This document shows, piece after piece, positions 26,935 through 35,798 of a DNA stretch of 64,000 nucleotides; the first letter of the stretch is position 1; the number at the start of each line of letters is the position of its first letter. The position numbers and the translations under genes were made by a program. Under the pieces are notes generated by a model, which had not been told where the DNA came from, did not search any database, and worked only from the letters and a program-made list of their open reading frames with translations. The stretch is from CAVTTH01 sp963737545 (GTDB lineage: Bacteria > Verrucomicrobiota > Verrucomicrobiia > Chthoniobacterales > UBA10450): the NCBI GenBank assembly GCA_963737545.1, contig CAVTTH010000004.1:434001-498000 (forward strand), given 5' to 3'.

Positions 26935-27439
26935 CCGCGGTATTGCGGTGTTGGCATTTGTTGACCGAAAATTGGGTAACGCATTTATTACCCTTGCCGC
27001 TAAACAACCATGGCCTAACGACCAGCGTCGCTTCACCTCTGGTTAGCGGTGCTGAATTAGATCATCCTTGCCGCGATCGCCTCCCGAATCGTCCTCGCAG
27101 CGAACAAGAAACGCACAACGTTTGACAACTGCGGATGAGCCAGACTCACGTTGTGGCGTCAGGTTTCTCGCATGAGAACTCAACCGCTGCCGGCTCAATC
27201 GAAATCGGAGATCTTGGCCACAAAGAAAACTCTGGTGCCATCAGATTTCTCGTTCACCTCGGATAACTCGCGATGGAAAGGAGCTGCTCCCAGCATCCGG
27301 TCGCGTCGGCACATGGTTGGTCCGCGGGGCATCATAAGCCGCTCATTCCAGTCGAACGTCCCCGCCCCGTCCTGCGGGACAGCCGGTGACGCAGCGAACA
27401 AGGTGGGAACGATGGAGAAAGCCGTTGAGAAAATGGCGG
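26935..27439. repeat. direct repeat A, parental copy, leader of the cNMP-binding gene
   Basis: Bases 27058-27439 match 17966-18353 almost base for base. 26935-27057 matches, with more divergence, the region upstream of the HAF genes (shared 'aaattgggtaacgc' and CCTAACGA). Because the intact cNMP-binding gene follows only here, this is the likely source of the chimeric copies at 18 and 20 kb. Confidence 0.8.
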
Positions 27440-27882
27440 CAATTGGCGAGAGCATGGCGACCCGGGTCGCTCGGCATCCTTTTCTCATCGGAATGAATCC
27501 AGGGCATCTGGCCTTGCTGACGCGCTGCGCGATGGCTGTTCGATTCGAAAAGGGACAGGCGATTTTCCGTGAAGGCGAACTCGCAACCCGGTTTTATTTG
27601 ATCGAGACCGGAAAGGTAGCCTTGGAATCGAGCGACGGACTGGGCGATTCACTACTGGGGTGGTCGTGGATGTTCCCACCTCATGCTTGGAGCTTTACGG
27701 CGCGTGCCGTCGAGGCGGTCGCTGCCATCTCCTTTGACGCGGCGATCTTGCGCGAGTATTGCGAAAAGGATTACTCCTTCGGGTACGAACTGTTGAAACG
27801 CATGAGCTTGATGATGTATAGACGCATGCAAGCGACACGAAAGAAGATGGCGACTGTCCATCCTCGCAGCGATACCCTTTAG
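27412..27882 (+). CDS. cyclic-nucleotide-binding domain protein
   Basis: The ATG at 27412 follows an AGGTGGGAACG ribosome-binding site and gives 156 residues (MEKAVEKMAAIGESM). A longer reading from 27151 covers non-coding repeat DNA and is rejected. The body is a CRP/cNMP-type beta-roll: 'LALLTRCAMAVRFEKGQAIF', 'REGELATRFYLIETGKVALE' and 'TARAVEAVAAISFDA'. No DNA-binding helix-turn-helix follows, so it is a stand-alone sensor, a possible reader for the class III cyclases in this window. The typical 'RPRTASV'-like phosphate cassette is not clear, so ligand binding is uncertain. Confidence 0.8.
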   Translation: MEKAVEKMAAIGESMATRVARHPFLIGMNPGHLALLTRCAMAVRFEKGQAIFREGELATRFYLIETGKVALESSDGLGDSLLGWSWMFPPHAWSFTARAVEAVAAISFDAAILREYCEKDYSFGYELLKRMSLMMYRRMQATRKKMATVHPRSDTL

Positions 27883-28306
27883 CCGAACGGAGCCGCCGCC
27901 GTTTGCGGAGCGGGTACCGATGTGCTCGACAACGTCCCGGTGTGAAGCATCAGACCTTTCGCGAACGATTCGCGCACTAACAACCCATACGGGCGACGAC
28001 CGCGGCGATAACGAACGCGACAAGGCAGCGCCTCGGCCTGGCTCCTTTGGACGACCGATCAATCGAGCACTATGCCCTTCTGGAATCGATTGCCATTTCA
28101 GGAATTCATGCAGGATTGATCGCCACGACTTCGGGTCGATACTTCGAGGCTATGCAGAACGGCTCCACTCAACGCGACCACAAGAGGGTAACGACGTTGC
28201 CGCCTTTCGTTTGGCTGATTCTCAAAGATCAAGCCGACGTCGTAGGTGGTCCCACCGCCTCCCGAACCCGGCAGCCAGGAAGCGACATTGGACGCGCGTT
28301 GCCACA
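27883..28306. other. intergenic region upstream of the TolB-TPR gene
   Basis: No supported gene was seen. The open frame that runs through this stretch into the next gene (from 27920) has no family-like sequence before the conserved N-terminus at 28307. It may hold the promoter of the TPR gene, but no clear promoter elements were found. Confidence 0.4.
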
Positions 28307-30343
28307 ATGAATCTAAGGCCGTTTTTCGCTGAGCTGAAACGACGCAATGTTTACCGTGCGGCGGTCGCGTACGGCGCTGTCAGTTGGCTGCTTATCCAAG
28401 TCGCGACGCAGGTCTTTCCGTTCTTCGACATTCCGAACTCGACTGTGCGGTTTGTTGTCGTGGCGCTCGGTCTCGGATTTCCCATCGCCATGCTGGTGGC
28501 CTGGCTCTACGAACTGACACCGGGGGGATTCGTTCGCGAGGAGAACGTCGATCCGGTCACACGCAAGGGCCTCGGCCGGAAAATGGACTTCGCCATTATC
28601 GGAGTGCTTCTGCTCGTGATCGCGATGCTGGTTTACCAGCGGCTTCCGTTTCGCAGTCTTGCTGGAGAAACGATCCCACAGAAAAGCATCGCCGTTCTTC
28701 CGTTTGAAAATCTGAGCGACAACAAAGAGAACGCGTTTTTTGCGGACGGAATTCAGGACGATATCCTGACTAATCTGGCGCAGATCGAGGGCCTGCGCGT
28801 GATTAGTCGCACGAGCGTGATGGGATATCGAGGCGGAAAGGAGTCGCATAACCTGCGCGCCATCGGCAAGGAATTGAACGTGGCCAGCGTTTTGGAGGGA
28901 AGCGTCCGGCGGGAAGGCAATCGCGTGGTAGTGAATGTGCAATTAATTGATGCCGTGCACGACCGACACCTTTGGGCGAATCGCTACGACCGGACGCTCG
29001 AAGATTCACTCGGCTTGGAGGGTGAGCTGGCCGCTGAAATCGCCGACGCCCTTCGCGTCACGATGAGTGCCGACGAAAAGGCGCGTGTGGAAAAGAAGCC
29101 CACGGCCAGCGCAGACGCTTATGTCGTCTATTTGCGGGCCAATCAGATCGAGCGCAATCCCGATACACTTTTGGAAGATTACAAAGCGGCCGAGCAGTTG
29201 TACGAGCAGGCCATCGCACTCGATCCGAAATTTGCCCTGGCTCACGCGCGGCTTGCCTCAATTCGAGCGGCGATTTTTCATTACTATGAGCCGACCGAGA
29301 GCTGGAAAACAAAGGCGCGCGCCGAAGCTGAAATCGCATTGCAGCTGCAGCCGAATCTGGCGGAAGCACACTTCGCGCTCGGACACTGCCTCTACTGGAT
29401 GGATCAGGATTATGACCGCGCGCTCGAACAATTCGAGATCGCTTCTCGTTTATCGCCGAGCAACGGAGATATCGCGCGTTTGATTGCGGCAATCGAACGC
29501 CGCCAGGGCAAGTGGGAACAATCGCTCAAGGAATACCAAAGGGTGGCGAGGCTGGATCCGCAAAATCCAAATACCGTCCGCGAACTCATCTTTATCAACA
29601 CTGCAATGCGCCGCTGGCCAGAAGCGGCACAGTGGGCAGAGCGCATGCGGGCGATGGCTCCGGCGTCGACTGTTGCGAAAATTCAGAGTGGGTACGTCGA
29701 TTTTTGGTGGAAGGGCGATACCCACCTGCTGAAATCACTCCTCGATAACGTCCCGGCTGCAAACGATCCAGATGGCTCCGCCGTTGCGTGCCGATGGGAC
29801 GTCGCGATGATTCAACGTGATTTTGCCGCGGCAAAACAGGCCTTGGAAACCTCCTCGCTCAGTGAGCTCTCGTACACTAACGCTGGCGCGACGCCGAGAA
29901 GTTTTTTCGAAGGCTGCATTTATCTCGCACAGGGCGATAATGTGAATGCTCAGAAGGCATTCGAACTGGCAAGGCCCGCTTTTGAAGCGGCGGTGAAGGA
30001 GGCGCCGGCAAGCGCCTATCGACACGCGAATCTCGGGTGGCTCTACGGCTTTATGGGGCGAAAAGACGACGCCATCCGGGAGGGACAACGCGCGGTCGAA
30101 CTCAAACCAGAGTCGAAAGATGCCGTCGACGGCGCCCTCATGAATTGCTATCTCGCGTTGATCTATGCGCGTGTCGGGGAGAAAAAGCTGGCTCTTCCGT
30201 TGATTGAGCGACTTCTCAAAACACCCGGCGCCGTGGACAGCGTCGATTACAGCATCACGATCAACGATTTGAAATACCGCTGGGAATGGGACCCGATTCG
30301 TTCCGATCCGCGGTTCGAGCAGCTTCTCGTCCCGGCACATTAG
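28307..30343 (+). CDS. membrane TolB/FlgO-like TPR protein
   Basis: The ATG at 28307 gives the family N-terminus 'MNLRPFFAELKRRNVYRAAV' and a 678-residue protein. Two membrane helices near the N-terminus ('WLLIQVATQVFPFF', 'VVALGLGFPIAMLVAWLY') and a third ('AIIGVLLLVIAMLVY') precede a TolB-N-like domain ('SIAVLPFENLSDNKENAFF', 'LEGSVRREGNRVVVNVQLID') and a long TPR array ending 'WDPIRSDPRFEQLL'. It closely resembles the frameshifted cyclase-TPR protein at 11878 from 'SIAVLPFENL' onward, so N-terminal modules have been swapped in this family. Confidence 0.85.
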   Translation: MNLRPFFAELKRRNVYRAAVAYGAVSWLLIQVATQVFPFFDIPNSTVRFVVVALGLGFPIAMLVAWLYELTPGGFVREENVDPVTRKGLGRKMDFAIIGVLLLVIAMLVYQRLPFRSLAGETIPQKSIAVLPFENLSDNKENAFFADGIQDDILTNLAQIEGLRVISRTSVMGYRGGKESHNLRAIGKELNVASVLEGSVRREGNRVVVNVQLIDAVHDRHLWANRYDRTLEDSLGLEGELAAEIADALRVTMSADEKARVEKKPTASADAYVVYLRANQIERNPDTLLEDYKAAEQLYEQAIALDPKFALAHARLASIRAAIFHYYEPTESWKTKARAEAEIALQLQPNLAEAHFALGHCLYWMDQDYDRALEQFEIASRLSPSNGDIARLIAAIERRQGKWEQSLKEYQRVARLDPQNPNTVRELIFINTAMRRWPEAAQWAERMRAMAPASTVAKIQSGYVDFWWKGDTHLLKSLLDNVPAANDPDGSAVACRWDVAMIQRDFAAAKQALETSSLSELSYTNAGATPRSFFEGCIYLAQGDNVNAQKAFELARPAFEAAVKEAPASAYRHANLGWLYGFMGRKDDAIREGQRAVELKPESKDAVDGALMNCYLALIYARVGEKKLALPLIERLLKTPGAVDSVDYSITINDLKYRWEWDPIRSDPRFEQLLVPAH

Positions 30344-30450
30344 CGCGTCTTACGCGAACGCTTCGGCTCTTGCTTTGGCTACCCAATGCTGAAATCCTAC
30401 ACCATGCACTCGGCTGCCGATCAACGCAAAAAAAACCACCCGATGTTTGG

Positions 30451-30473
30451 TTAGACGAAAATTTTTCGTCTAA
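30451..30473. terminator. perfect hairpin, possible terminator
   Basis: A 10-base stem (TTAGACGAAA / TTTCGTCTAA) encloses a 3-base loop, with no further T-run beyond the stem. It lies 108 bases after the TPR gene stop and just before an attC-type core site. It could end transcription of the TPR gene or belong to the cassette boundary. Confidence 0.45.
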
Positions 30474-30488
30474 TTCTCGTTAGGTCTC

Positions 30489-30690
30489 ATGCGCGCGCTG
30501 TGGCTCGTCCTCACATTGCTGGCGGCAGCGCATGCGAGCGCGTACGACCGCTTCGTCTCTCCAAACGGCGAGTTCCAAGCTTACACGACGGCCAACTTTC
30601 GCGACGGCAGTGGCATGAGGCTCTTCCTGCGTGGCGCAAACGCGCGCGACACAGGCGTCTTGTTAGCGCAGAACGGGCGTTGGATCGACC
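30489..30690 (+). pseudogene. truncated gene for a small exported protein
   Basis: The reading opens with a clean signal peptide ('MRALWLVLTLLAAAHASA') and continues 'YDRFVSPNGEFQAYTTANF' and 'LLAQNGRWID'. At about 30690 it runs into the attC-like palindrome. After that the same frame stays open to 30983 but lies antisense to the next gene and looks unlike protein. The genuine part is therefore about 65 residues. Function unknown. Confidence 0.5.
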
Positions 30691-30810
30691 TAACCAAACG
30701 CTGGAACGAACGGCCACCGGCTTCGCGTCCGAGTTTCATTTCGCTAAAACCTTTTCACTTCGAGCGACACGCGCTTCCGGTGGCAGTCGCTCAGCTCCGT
30801 CTCGTTAGGC
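30688..30810. repeat. attC-like imperfect palindrome
   Basis: The left end is ACCTAAC (fits RYYYAAC) and the right end is GTTAGGC (fits GTTRRRY). The arms pair over about 40 bases with mismatches and bulges: the left arm has GCCACCGGCTTCGCG and the right arm complements it through CGCGCTTCCGGTGGC. The loop is about 45 bases. Size and end sequences fit a long attC recombination site. Confidence 0.55.
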
Positions 30811-30857
30811 CAAACATCGCCTTGACGAAGAGCCCATACTCTTCGTCTTTGGTCTCC

Positions 30858-31504
30858 TCAGTTCGTCGGCTGCTTCGCCCCCCAGAGATGAAACGTGTAG
30901 GTGAAAACGATGTAGCCGAGGACTCGCCCGGGATGGAAGTTCGGGAAATAAATGGCGGGGTTCACCTGGAAGTTCGGGCGTGATATTCCAGGTAAAGCCG
31001 AGCGTGGATGAGTTCTCGCTTCCGCTTTGGAAATCGACCTGGATTCGCCACGTTTCATTGAAATCGTAGGCGTAGCCGAAAAGCGCCTCGTTCTTATATC
31101 CAGCGTGGATCGCGCCGACGATGACCTTGTGATGTTCGGTGTAGTAGCCCGCTTCGACGAATGGCTGTGGATCGACGCCGCTTTGCGGTGACCAGTTGAT
31201 GAAGCCGGTGGAAAGGAGAAACGGCTCCTTCTTCAGCAAACCAATCTCCGTGCCGAAAATGTACTCATTCGGTTTGAAACCTCGGAAGACGGCAACTTCG
31301 GCGAAGTTCGTCAGGCCGAGTTCGACTTGGGCTTCATACGGATTGCCAATGTGCAAACTTTGCGCCTGCAAGCTGAGCGAGAGATCGCCCATCGGCTGCA
31401 AATCGGGCGTGACGATCTGACTTAAGCCTTTGGTCGTTGCCTCGCGAATTCTGCGATCCGAGACAGAACGTGAGAAGGAAAGCAAGCAAGACGAGGCGAC
31501 GCAC
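30858..31504 (-). pseudogene. exported, probably outer-membrane protein, frameshifted
   Basis: A GTG at 31504 opens a signal peptide ('RRLVLLAFLLTFCLG'). Near 31435 the frame changes to 'GLSQIVTPDLQPMGDLSLSL', and it runs through beta-rich sequence ('AQVELGLTNFAEVAVFRGF', 'GYAYDFNETWRIQVDFQSG', 'SSTLGFTWNIT'). Near 30985 it changes again to 'NFQVNPAIYFPN' and ends 'YIVFTYTFHLWGAKQPTN'. The pieces join naturally as one protein of about 215 residues with outer-membrane-type strands. Two one- or two-base indels separate them; error and decay cannot be told apart here. Confidence 0.6.
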
Positions 31505-31600
31505 GCACGGAAGATTGGCGTCATCTTCCGCGGTCGACAAGCCGATTGTGTGCCTAACCGATTCATCCAGCCGAACGAGGCGCATCAGGTTCGTCGCAAG

Positions 31601-33107
31601 TCAGAGAACGCGGCGCCGAGATGAGTGAAGCAGATCGCGCGGGAGCAGCGATTCCTGGCTGGCGTGTCCGTTAAAGATCGCCATCTCGGCGGCGCGTCCG
31701 CACACCCACGCGCCGACACGCGCGGCATCGTAAGGCGACAAACCTTGTCCGATGAGCGCCGCGCAAACGCCGGTCAGCACGTCGCCCATTCCACCCGTCG
31801 CCATGCCAGGATTTCCGGTGGTGTTGTAACTGTGCGGGCGCTTTCGCTCGCCCACGATGGTGCGGCTGCCTTTGAGCAGGAGCGTGACCGGATATTTTTC
31901 GCAGAATTTTTCGGCCGTCTCCGCGCGCGTCATGTCAACTGCGGGGAAGAGCCGTTTCATTTCGCCCGGATGCGGCGTGAGCAAACGTGGACCGGCGCAG
32001 CGCGACAACGTTTCCGGTTGTTCGGCGAGAATATTCAATCCATCCGCGTCGATCACCATCGGCTTCGTCGCGCGCTCAATCAGCTCGATCAACTCCGCGG
32101 CGTGGCTTTTTCCCAAACCGGGACCGACGAGCCCAAACATCCACCGCTTGCTCGAGCAGAGTTCGATAGGAAGTGATCGACTTGACCATTGCTTCCGGCG
32201 CTGCCGCCGCCGCGACGATCGGATAGATTTCTTCGGGCACGAATACTTCCACCAATCCGGCGCCGCCGCGAAGCGCGCCTAACGAGCACATGAGCGCTGC
32301 GCCGGTGAATCCTTTTGACCCGGCAACAACCCCGATGCGCCCGAACTGGTTTTTGTGAACGTCGAAATCACGCGGAGGGAGCAATCTGCGGAGCGAATGC
32401 GCCGTCGCGACGATGCCGCGTGTTACGGAAATCGGCTCAGCGGGAGCTTCGCCCTCCCAACAAAGATCGGGGAGCTCAATAATTTCGAGGCGTCCGACAT
32501 GATTTGTCGCGCCATCGGCGACGAGGCCTCTTTTGGCGAAGCCGATTGAGACGGTGCAATCCGCCGTGACACAATCGGCGTCGATCTCACCGGAGTCGCC
32601 GTCCATTCCGGTGGGGAGATCGACGGCGAAGACGAACGCTCCTGCCTCGCGCCGGAGACGATTGATTTCGCGGCAGGCGGTGCGGATCGGTTCGCGCAAT
32701 GGCGGTTTCGAGCCAAGACCAAGCAAGCCGTCGAGGATGACAAAATGTGGGAGCGGCCTCAGCGCCGCGACCATCGGGGCACTGAGCCCACTCCCACTTT
32801 CCTCTTCGCGCAAACTCACCAATTTCTTGCGCATGAGATCGCCCGATTCATTCTCCGGAAAAACCGGGCGCACATCGACGTCCCATCCCGCCCGCTTCAA
32901 GTGCGCTGCCGCAACCAGAGCGTCGCCGCCGTTGTTCCCCTTCCCGCTGTAAACGACGCAATGTGCCGGGTTCGGAAAAAATTGCCGAACCGCCGCCGCG
33001 ATGCCGGCGCCAGCCTGATCCATCAATGCCTCCACCTCGACTCCACGCGCGAAAGCTTCCTGCTCCATCGCCCGCATCTGCGCGGAACTGACAAGAGGCG
33101 AGTTCAA
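31601..33107 (-). pseudogene. nnr: bifunctional NAD(P)H-hydrate epimerase/dehydratase, frameshifted
   Basis: The N-terminal half is the epimerase (YjeF-N; 'CVVYSGKGNNGGDALVAAAH', 'FVILDGLLGLG', 'AVDLPTGMDGDSG'). The C-terminal half is the ADP-dependent dehydratase ('GVVAGSKGFTGAALMCSLGA', 'VIDADGLNIL', 'LTPHPGEMKRL', 'NPGMATGGMGDVLTG'). Together they repair hydrated NAD(P)H. A TTG start at 33107 follows GGAGGAATAA directly behind the amidase stop, a good ribosome-binding fit. The frame is lost near 32135, between 'LLEQAVDV' and 'FGLVGPGLGKSHAAEL'. A REP-like palindrome is translated between the two domains as 'WEGEAPAEP'. Confidence 0.85.
32434..32463. repeat. REP-like palindrome inside nnr, in frame
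   Basis: On the minus strand GGAG is followed by GGCGAAGCTCCCGCTGAGCC, the same class as the inner repeat of lysS. It encodes the peptide EGEAPAEP, which is identical in LysS. Confidence 0.7.
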
Positions 33108-33108
33108 A

Positions 33109-33966
33109 TTATTCCTCCGATTTCTTTTTCGTTGTCTTCTTTTTCGTTGTTGTGCGATGCGAGGATTTCGAGGCTCGGCGTTTCTTCGAGGACTTGCGGT
33201 GGTAACTCGATCGCTCGCGCACCGCATCGGCCCGGACGAAGTCCCGCACCGTGGTGCCCTGACCATTAAACTCCTGAGGCCCAGCCAGAGCGGCCGCGGA
33301 CAGACTCGATGTCAACGGGCGAACAATGGGAGCGGGAATACCTCGAATTCCGCGCGCGATTTCCTGCGCCAGTTTTTCCCGATAAGAAGGTGAGAGGCAA
33401 AGACGCGCTTCCTCCGGGTTGGTCAGGAAACCGCATTCCACCAAGATGGAGGGAATGCTGCTTCGGCGCAGGACCCAAAATCCGCGCCGGCGAATCCCGC
33501 GATTTTCGGTCGGCGCGCCCGCTACCACGTTGCGATGAATATTGGCCGCGAGCCGCGCGCTGTCGCTCCGATAGTAATAGGTCTCGATGCCATTCGCTCC
33601 GGAGCGGGTGGAGGAATTGAAATGGATGCAAACGAAGATCGCTCCGCGATACGAATTCCCGATCGCGACCCGCGTCGGGAGCGGGACAAAAACATCGCTG
33701 TCCCGCGTCATGACTACGCGGTAGCCGTCGCTCCTGAGTTGACGTTGGAGCCGCTGGGCGACGTCGAGCGTGAGATTCTTTTCCGCAACGCGTTGCCCGG
33801 GAATGCCGCCCCGATCAAAACCGCCGTGCCCGGCATCGATCACGACGGTGCTTGACCGAACCTGAGCCGGCGCCGACAACGGCACAGCGGCAAATGCCGC
33901 GCACAGGGCCACGAACCCCGCGGCCTGACCTCGTCTTTTCTCCCTGGAAAAGAGCCCTACCCTCAT
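33109..33966 (-). CDS. N-acetylmuramoyl-L-alanine amidase (Amidase_3)
   Basis: The 285-residue protein has an N-terminal export signal ('GFVALCAAFAAVPLSAPAQ') followed by a zinc amidase domain. Metal and catalytic residues are visible: His in 'VVIDAGHGGFDRG', Glu in 'RVAEKNLTL', His in 'AIFVCIHFNSS' and the catalytic Glu in 'SILVECGFLTNPEEA'. It cleaves the peptide stem from MurNAc in the periplasm. The C-terminus is a strongly basic Lys/Arg/Ser tail, which might bind the wall or DNA. The nnr gene follows after one base. Confidence 0.9.
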   Translation of the reverse strand: MRVGLFSREKRRGQAAGFVALCAAFAAVPLSAPAQVRSSTVVIDAGHGGFDRGGIPGQRVAEKNLTLDVAQRLQRQLRSDGYRVVMTRDSDVFVPLPTRVAIGNSYRGAIFVCIHFNSSTRSGANGIETYYYRSDSARLAANIHRNVVAGAPTENRGIRRRGFWVLRRSSIPSILVECGFLTNPEEARLCLSPSYREKLAQEIARGIRGIPAPIVRPLTSSLSAAALAGPQEFNGQGTTVRDFVRADAVRERSSYHRKSSKKRRASKSSHRTTTKKKTTKKKSEE

Positions 33967-34836
33967 TCGTCGTTAGGTATTTCTCCGGGCCGCGCCGAAA
34001 GCTTCGGCGCTGTGCTGCGCGGCGACTGCGCGATTGACTTCTCGCTCATTCCTCCACTGACCGCGATCATCCCATTGGCCGTGCGGCGCAAATGAGGACG
34101 CGATTTGGTTTCCATGAAAACGTCGTGCTCGAGCAGTTCGCCATTCAAGCCGATGCGCGAATAAGCCCAGCTTCGCGGGCTCGCGCAATGGAGCACGTGC
34201 AATTGATTGGCGCGATCGAGTTCAGCTTGCGGATCATCCACCGCGAGGATGCGACCCAGGGAAAACGTCGAGTAAACCACCCCGCGGTCCTTGTCCTCCA
34301 CCCGCACATAAAGAGAAGTATGGTCGGGGAACCGGTTCGAGAGCAGCGAGAAAGTGCGCACATTTCCGCTCCCGACGCCATCCGGCAGGCCGACCGTTTT
34401 TTGCCAGATCGGGCGGGCATCGCCCACTCGGAAAACCTTCGCGCTTGAGTAGAAAAATTTGCCCATGTCAGCGAAATAAACATTCGCGCGAACGTGATAC
34501 GTGCCGAAATCGTGCACGGGATAGATCGGTTCGAGATTGACTTTGCGCGTGACCGTCTTGCCGGTTTCGATCCGGAGAGGCGGTTCCGGCGCGTCGCCAA
34601 TCGCAGGCGCGATCGGCCGGCTTTCGTCGGCCGTCACTTCAAATCCGAACCAATGCTGGCCGCCGCCGTCTCGCAACACGACGTCGCGTCCGGCGAGATT
34701 CGTGATACTCAAGGTCGCGATCACTGGTTCATAGGCAACGTATTGCAGTCGTTTGAACTTGAGTTCGACCTGTATCTGCGCCTGGGCGGAGGCGGCCACG
34801 CAAAAAGAGAAGGCCGAGAGAAATGATCCGCCGCAT
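33963..34836 (-). pseudogene. exported protein of unknown function, frameshift in signal peptide
   Basis: The ATG at 34836 gives 'MRRIISL', and removing one G near 34815 continues 'AFSFCVAASAQAQIQVELKF', a perfect signal peptide. The mature part has beta-rich segments ('VAYEPVIATLSITNLAGRDV', 'TVTRKVNLEPIYPVHDFGTY', 'RVANVYFADMGKFFY'-like) and a C-terminal tail rich in Ser, Pro and Lys. Such proteins resemble extracellular domains with an Ig-like fold, but I do not recognise a family. It ends overlapping the amidase start by 4 bp, suggesting coupling. Confidence 0.55.
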
Positions 34837-34944
34837 GACGCCGAGAATACCGTAACTCGCCCCGGATGAAAATGACTAAGACATTCTCTCAGGCAAAAAG
34901 GTGGGCTGAGTGACGAACTCACGGTCGCTGCCCGGAGCGGCTGG

Positions 34945-35564
34945 TTACCGGAATCTGCGCTCCGGTCGGCCGGTTTCCGATGCCTGACGGCGTCGATCAG
35001 CACCTCGTCCCAGCGACCCGAAATTGTTTCTGCGGCTGGGCGCAAAGAGCTGTCGTAGGGAAATTCGACATAATTCCACGCGATGATCTCCAGAAGCGCC
35101 GCGTGCCCTTTCAATCCATCCGCTTCCGCGTAGGTGAGCTTCCCCTTCCGAAGAAAGACGAGTCCACTTCGTCCCGAAGAGACCATTTGGATCGCGCCTC
35201 CCTTTCGGCTCAGACAACACATCTGCAAGATATCGGCAGGGTGAAAAACGTCCCCTCTCTCCAGAGCGAAGGTTTCGGCCTGCTGCAGCATGGCCAACAA
35301 ACGTTCGCCATCAATCGGCTCTGGAAAAATTCTCGTGTCGCGGATTTCGAGACGTTGCTCCGAAGCGCGATAGGCCGGGAAAAATGCCGTCTGCAATTTC
35401 GGGAAGCGTTCGCTCAGGTTGCCGCCGAGCGCGAACCCATCAATCGTGTCCGCTTCCAGTTGCGTGAGCAAGAAATCGCAGTGGGGATGCGCATCTGCCC
35501 ACGCGAACGCTTCGATATCGGTCCGGACCAGCTCGCACTCATGCGCGGTGTACGCTTTGACCAT
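34945..35564 (-). CDS. degenerate receiver - PATAN (DUF4388) protein, both ends uncertain
   Basis: The part from about 35564 resembles a response-regulator receiver without its first strand ('QMVKAYTAHECELVRTDIEA', 'DFLLTQLEADTIDGFALGG'). A PATAN/DUF4388-like domain follows ('DILQMCCLSRKGGAIQMVSS', 'GLVFLRKGKLTYAEADGLKG'). The N-terminus runs into a foreign fragment at 35640-35710. The same frame continues without a stop into the next gene, so a lesion near the 3' end is likely. PATAN proteins often serve in signalling or motility; the role here is unknown. Confidence 0.5.
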
Positions 35565-35639
35565 TTGCACCAGCGATTGGGTTTGTGTTCTATCGCTTCT
35601 TTTACCAGTAAGTTGTGAGGTGAATAAACAAGCCGTGTG

Positions 35640-35709
35640 CGCCGACCCGAACAAGCTGCTGAATCTTTTTCCGCCGCCGTTTACCGCGCCGTCACAACCG
35701 CCGCAGTAA
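35640..35709 (+). pseudogene. 3' fragment of the shared kinase/TPR C-terminal domain
   Basis: The plus strand reads 'ADPNKLLNLFPPPFTAPS' and stops at 35709. This matches the C-terminus of the TPR protein ending at 38618 and resembles the kinase ending at 36704. It is a detached copy of the last 20-25 codons on the opposite strand, next to the truncated PATAN gene. Confidence 0.7.
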
Positions 35710-35798
35710 TGCAAATACTGATCGCGCACCGCGACGTCGAGATTGGCGCGCAGGTTAATGGATGGACTTCGCGTTGAGGTTTGTTCAAGATGCTCCTC

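Larger units (their letters stand above)
30479..30810 (+). mobile_element. gene-cassette-like unit bounded by integron core sites
   Basis: A GTTAGGT core (30479-30485) is followed ten bases later by a start codon at 30489. The unit ends in a 123-base imperfect palindrome closing with GTTAGGC (30804-30810). A start codon right after a GTTRRRY core and a terminal attC hairpin are the hallmarks of an integron cassette. No integrase gene and no further cassettes were found in the window. Confidence 0.4.

Noticed and set aside
27151..27411. Longer N-terminus for the cNMP-binding protein (from 27151)
   Set aside because: The stretch is duplicated leader DNA that also precedes non-homologous sequence at 18 kb, and a good ribosome-binding site lies before the ATG at 27412.
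30479..33977. A full integron with several cassettes in 30-34 kb
   Set aside because: Other TCGTTAGG/CCTAACGA sites in this stretch lie inside ordinary genes and do not form attC-like palindromes; no integrase gene was found.
33963..35729. One 588-residue receiver-PATAN-exported fusion protein
   Set aside because: A signal peptide lies in the middle and is intact only if one base is removed, so two genes are more likely.
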